In this document: in pieces, positions 5,379-8,476 of the stretch
Position numbering within the stretch: the stretch's first letter is position 1
Layout of the letters: each line of letters opens with the position of its first letter
From: Deltaproteobacteria bacterium
Lineage (GTDB): Bacteria; Desulfobacterota; DSM-4660; Desulfatiglandales; Desulfatiglandaceae
NCBI GenBank assembly: GCA_019313765.1
Contig: JAFDAP010000053.1
Span: 1-8,476, forward strand
DNA: 8,476 nucleotides
Direction of reading: 5' to 3'
Notes under the pieces: model-generated
What the model was told of the DNA's origin: nothing
What the model saw: the letters and a program-made list of their open reading frames with translations, nothing else
Databases searched by the model: none
Position numbers and translations under genes: made by a program

Positions 5379-6611
5379 TTAGACAGAAGACCTCCCCGCA
5401 ACCCAGCCAGTGGAAAACGCGGCCTGCAGGTTATACCCGCCCGTGTCGCCGTCTATGTCCAGCACCTCGCCTGCAAAATAAAGACCCTTTACCAGGCGTG
5501 AAGCCATGGTACGGGGGTCTACTTCTTTTGCATCAACACCACCGGCAGTAACGATCGCCTCAGTAAAGGGGCGATATCCGGTCACCTCCAGGCGGAAATT
5601 CTTAAGCCAGGTTCGCAGCCGCTTGCGCTCCTGTGCAGTAATCTGATGCCCGACCCTGTCAGGTAAAATGCCCGTAAAATCCATGCACACAGGGATCAAT
5701 CTCCCGGGGAGCAATTCCTTGAGCAGCGTGCGAAAGTGTTTCCTGCCATGGGCATCCAGGTCGCGCAGAAGACGGGCATCCAACTTGTGCTGGTCCAGGG
5801 CCGGCTTTAGATCAATTGAAAGGATCACGCTCCGGCCTGATCTTAAAGCGTCCACGACCTGTCTGCTCACGGTGAGAATGATCGGTCCTGAAAGGCCAAA
5901 GGACGTAAAGAACATTTCACCAAATGCCTGTGCCCGCTTTTTTCCGTTGATCCATACGCGGCAGGTCACATTACGAAGATTCAAGTCCTGCAATCTAAAG
6001 GCAACATCGCCGGCTGTTTCCAGGGGAACCAGCGCGGGCCGGATAGGCACAATGCTGTGCCCGGTCGATTCGGCCAATCCATACCCGTCCCCGGTGGACC
6101 CGGTATCAGGATAGGAAGCACCCCCGCAGGCGATGATTACGGCATCGGCACGATAGACGCGGGCAGCCTCAACCCCTGCCACCCGGCCTTTCTCCACATG
6201 CAACCGCTTTACAGGAGATCTGGTCTTGATTATAACACCACAATCTTTAACCCACTGCACCAGAGCACTAACAACATCCCCGGCCTTACCACTAACCGGA
6301 AACACCCGTCCCCCTCGCTCGGTCACAGTGGGAACGCCTATTGCTTCGATAAAGGCAATGAGTTCGGAGGTGAAAAACCGGGAAAACGCCTGGCGAAGGA
6401 ACCGGCCGTTGGGTCCGTAATGGGTGATAAAATCGGACAGGGCAGCGACGTTGGTCAGGTTGCAGCGCCCCTTGCCGGTAATGCGCAGCTTTCGCCCCGG
6501 TCTATCCATCTTTTCCAGAAGCAGTGTTTCGGCCCCCAATGAAGCGGCCTGCCCTGCAGCCATCAAACCCGCCGACCCGCCGCCGACCACAATCACCCGA
6601 GGTTTTGTCAT
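5379..6611 (-). CDS. HI0933/YhiN-family FAD-dependent oxidoreductase
   Basis: This is a 410-residue cytoplasmic flavoprotein of the family that includes E. coli YhiN and Haemophilus HI0933, often named NAD(P)/FAD-dependent or aminoacetone-oxidase-family enzyme. The N-terminal dinucleotide-binding fold starts VIVVGGGSAGL (6-16). It is followed by the family signature GRKLRITGKGRCNLTN (39-54), the ACGGASYPDTGSTGDGYGLA block (161-180), and the C-terminal FAD-binding GLYFAGEVLDIDGDTGGYN (376-394), ending QAAFSTGWVAG. Length and motif order match the whole family, so the gene is intact. The physiological substrate is unsettled. The ATG at 6611 follows GAGGGG (minus strand) closely. The gene is monocistronic in this window, with a possible extended -10 promoter at 6645-6653, and shares a terminator with trmJ. 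BaiN-type bile acid reductases are in the same family, but that role is not supported by context. Confidence 0.92.
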   Translation of the reverse strand: MTKPRVIVVGGGSAGLMAAGQAASLGAETLLLEKMDRPGRKLRITGKGRCNLTNVAALSDFITHYGPNGRFLRQAFSRFFTSELIAFIEAIGVPTVTERGGRVFPVSGKAGDVVSALVQWVKDCGVIIKTRSPVKRLHVEKGRVAGVEAARVYRADAVIIACGGASYPDTGSTGDGYGLAESTGHSIVPIRPALVPLETAGDVAFRLQDLNLRNVTCRVWINGKKRAQAFGEMFFTSFGLSGPIILTVSRQVVDALRSGRSVILSIDLKPALDQHKLDARLLRDLDAHGRKHFRTLLKELLPGRLIPVCMDFTGILPDRVGHQITAQERKRLRTWLKNFRLEVTGYRPFTEAIVTAGGVDAKEVDPRTMASRLVKGLYFAGEVLDIDGDTGGYNLQAAFSTGWVAGRSSV

Positions 6612-6644
6612 GTTCCCCTCAATGCAACTTGCTCAACGCTAAGT

Positions 6645-6653
6645 ATTCTAACA
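6645..6653 (-). promoter_or_regulatory. Possible extended -10 promoter of the flavoprotein gene
   Basis: On the minus strand TGTTAGAAT (6653-6645) is an extended -10 element (TGn followed by TAGAAT). The -35 region is poor, as is common for extended -10 promoters. Transcription would start near 6638 and give a leader of about 27 bases before the ATG at 6611. Confidence 0.35.
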
Positions 6654-6735
6654 GAGGTGAGTTCAGAGTTGTATGTTACCTGTAATTTGACAAAAGGTGA
6701 AAGGCAACGATAGATTTTCATCAACGATTTATAGG

Positions 6736-6822
6736 GAACATTTCTCCTTTTTACCAGAAGTTTCAACTATGAGTGTAAATGTTCATTAGGTTCTGCAAAA
6801 ATGTGCATTAGGTTTTGCAAAA
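6736..6822. repeat. 22-base tandem direct repeat with flanking inverted arms
   Basis: Two abutting 22-base units (6779-6800 and 6801-6822) share the core CATTAGGTT and end TGCAAAA, differing at two positions. Just upstream, GAACATTT (6736-6743) is inverted as AAATGTTC (6777-6784), overlapping the first unit. Multiple direct repeats just inside a TGT-beginning end are a feature of IS21-family transposon termini, so this may be a solitary end. That is inference: no transposase gene and no second end are visible. A regulator-binding tandem site is the alternative. Confidence 0.5.
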
Positions 6823-7001
6823 AACGGGAAAAGAGGATTCGGACGGAAGGGCGCAAAAATAGTGTCTGAATTCAGAAGATGAATCAGTTAGGGTGAGAAG
6901 TTCGGGAAAATCAAGGATAATCGGCTAAAATCGGCCTTGAAAATTAAGTTGTGTTGTTAGGTCAGTTTCACCCCCTGGTCCGTGTGTGAGAAGTATAGAA
7001 C
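6823..7001. other. Gene-free boundary DNA before the tape-measure gene
   Basis: Together with 6612-6822 this forms the 390-base gap between the flavoprotein gene and the phage-like gene. Two short direct copies of AATCGGC (near 6919 and 6929) are the only pattern seen. There is no tRNA, no recognisable attachment site, no convincing terminator for the minus-strand tape-measure gene, and no supported ORF. Confidence 0.4.
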
Positions 7002-8476
7002 TCATAAAGATCCAATCGCATCCTTGGTCAGTACCCAACCGACGTCGGGCTGTGTAATCGGGCTGCGACCATATTTAGTGTCCTCGGCAATCTTATCCTG
7101 GATGCCCCTGGTAATCTCATCCTCGACGTCCTTCATTTGATTGCCTGCGCTGTCATAGACGCCGAAGCTCGGGCGCGCGACACTGGTCTGGACCGTCTCT
7201 ATGTTGACGCGTACGGTCTTATCCTTAATGCTGTCCAATACGTTTTTAATCCGGGTCAGGGTTGCGCTGGCATTGTCGTCTATGCTCAGGGCGCGATGCT
7301 TGGATAAGCTCGCATCGACCTTCGCCATGCGGGCCTCAGCCTCAGCCTGCGTATCGATAAACTCCTGCACCAGGAATTTCGCCTTGTTTTTGACGGTATC
7401 GTAATAATCGGCCATGTCATCCTGGCCCGCATCTGTCGCCTTCTCGGACATCCGCTCTAAGCTCTCATATAGGTACCTGTTAGTGTCCAGGATGTTTACC
7501 CCGGCAGCCTGCCAGTCGCTCACTTTTTTAACGAGCTTCTGTACCTCGACCTTTGCTGCCGCCTCCGCATTAATCCCGACTTCTTTGTACATGGTCGAAA
7601 TTGCGTCCGCCCTTTTTTTCGCGGCGGACTTCTCCATCTCCATTAATTGTTTGATTTGGTCGCCTGCGTTCTTGGTGGCCTTAGCCTGGTCCCGGAGGTC
7701 TTTGAGCAGCTTTGCTCGGACCGGATCGGACTTTTTCCATGTCGAAAAAAGGGCAGCCCAAGTGTCATCTATATGTTTAATGCCCCATTCTATTTGACCA
7801 CTCATATAAGAGTCTATTTTCTTAAACCCTTCAGCCCACGCGCCAAAAACAGAATCTCCGATAACGGGCAGCCTGGCCGCCTGGTTGAACATTTCGGAGA
7901 GAGAGTATGTTATGCCTCTAATGGCACTATTAAATGCCGTGGCCGCGCCGGTTGCCATAAGGTCAACAGATTGTAAGACGCTTAATGCTACTTGCCCGAT
8001 CGTAATGCCGACATCTTTCCACTGGGCCTGCCAGCGTTGCATCCTTTCCGCAGCGCTGTCCTGTAGCTTCCCGACTCTGGCAAGGATATCCCCGCCTTTC
8101 TCAACTGTCTCATTGAGAAACGCCTGTTTTCTCTCTACGTCCGTCAGCTCACGGCCCACGATTTTCAGTTTTTCCGCATATTTCTTATTTGCTTCCTCGA
8201 CGCTTACAAGAATACCCAGGTTATCTAAAATCATTTTGCTCTGTCTGCCGACTGCAAGGGATATGTCCGAAAATGCCTGAGTCACGGTCTGTCCCGTGAT
8301 CTTGGTCGAGGCCCTGGCGATCTCCATCAGCTTCGCGATCTTTTTCGGATCAATGCCCAACATCATAGCCGTGCCCGCCTTTTCCATGAGGGTCATGGTG
8401 TCGATGGTGCCACGGGATATACGTTTTAGGTCGGCCACTATCTTGTCCGCCGCAACTCCGTGCGATGCGGCCATAT
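7002..8476 (-). CDS. Phage tail tape-measure-like protein, C-terminal part
   Basis: The frame stays open to the right edge, so the N-terminus is missing and the Met at 8474 is probably internal. The visible 490 residues have tape-measure features. An alpha-helical region (about 10-75) includes the segment MLGIDPKKIAKLMEIA. Helical charged stretches follow (95-155), then a hydrophobic segment with small residues (156-190, GITIGQVALSVLQ), and long Lys/Glu/Ala-rich helices (255-395). Near the end IKDKTVRVNIETVQ (416-429) matches the DKTVxVxI strand often found before tape-measure C-termini. Such proteins set tail length in siphophages and myophages and are packed in the tail tube. The gene should be followed by distal tail, baseplate or fibre genes, but the next gene is a host flavoprotein. 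This suggests the broken edge of a prophage or a tail-derived remnant. The minus-strand stop is TGA at 7004-7002. It could also be a related phage structural protein. Confidence 0.78.
   Translation of the reverse strand, partial: MAASHGVAADKIVADLKRISRGTIDTMTLMEKAGTAMMLGIDPKKIAKLMEIARASTKITGQTVTQAFSDISLAVGRQSKMILDNLGILVSVEEANKKYAEKLKIVGRELTDVERKQAFLNETVEKGGDILARVGKLQDSAAERMQRWQAQWKDVGITIGQVALSVLQSVDLMATGAATAFNSAIRGITYSLSEMFNQAARLPVIGDSVFGAWAEGFKKIDSYMSGQIEWGIKHIDDTWAALFSTWKKSDPVRAKLLKDLRDQAKATKNAGDQIKQLMEMEKSAAKKRADAISTMYKEVGINAEAAAKVEVQKLVKKVSDWQAAGVNILDTNRYLYESLERMSEKATDAGQDDMADYYDTVKNKAKFLVQEFIDTQAEAEARMAKVDASLSKHRALSIDDNASATLTRIKNVLDSIKDKTVRVNIETVQTSVARPSFGVYDSAGNQMKDVEDEITRGIQDKIAEDTKYGRSPITQPDVGWVLTKDAIGSL

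Noticed and set aside
5668..6542. Plus-strand frames of 148 and 161 codons opposite the flavoprotein
   Set aside because: Antisense to an intact, motif-complete flavoprotein gene; no SD and no domain.
6779..6822. Possible CRISPR-like repeat
   Set aside because: Only two units, directly abutting without a spacer, and no cas genes.
6612..7001. Phage attachment site at the host/phage junction
   Set aside because: No tRNA end or direct repeat matching across the junction can be seen, and the other prophage end is outside the window.
7885..8280. 131-codon plus-strand frame opposite the tape-measure gene
   Set aside because: Shadow of the minus-strand gene; Ser/Cys/Leu-rich product with no motif or ribosome binding site.

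Overview
The window looks like chromosomal DNA from a Desulfobacterota (deltaproteobacterial) type organism. This rests on the style of the PilT-like N-terminus at the left edge, a compact panB-panE pair, moderate GC and repeat-rich intergenic DNA. The assignment comes from sequence style, not from a marker gene, so it is moderate at best.

Layout. At the left edge (1-77, minus strand) is the first 25 codons of a PilT-family ATPase with its own promoter and a perfect hairpin near its start site. A gene-poor stretch follows (78-797). It holds a good sigma70-type promoter, a strong intrinsic terminator about 220 bases downstream with no convincing gene between them (a candidate small RNA), and a short tandem/inverted GC-rich repeat. 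Next come panB and panE, overlapping by 4 bases, for two steps of pantothenate/CoA synthesis. A 330-base structured repeat region separates them from a 12-helix MFS transporter of drug:H+ antiporter type. An intergenic region with a 36-base inverted repeat leads to a small uncharacterised protein (78 aa) that overlaps trmJ, a tRNA 2'-O-methyltransferase. trmJ ends at a bidirectional terminator shared with a convergent HI0933-family flavoprotein on the minus strand. After a 390-base gap containing a 22-base tandem repeat, the right edge (7002-8476, minus strand) is the C-terminal 490 residues of a phage tail tape-measure-like protein. It lies directly next to host genes, with no other tail genes after it.

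How the genes relate. Only panB-panE (consecutive enzymes) and the 78-aa ORF with trmJ (translational overlap) look functionally or transcriptionally linked. The transporter and the flavoprotein look like independent housekeeping or accessory genes. The tape-measure fragment marks the edge of a prophage or a prophage remnant. I found no clear sign of a wholly new biological system. The items most worth a second look are the promoter-terminator pair without a gene, the orphan tape-measure gene beside transposon-end-like repeats, and the uncharacterised small protein ahead of trmJ.
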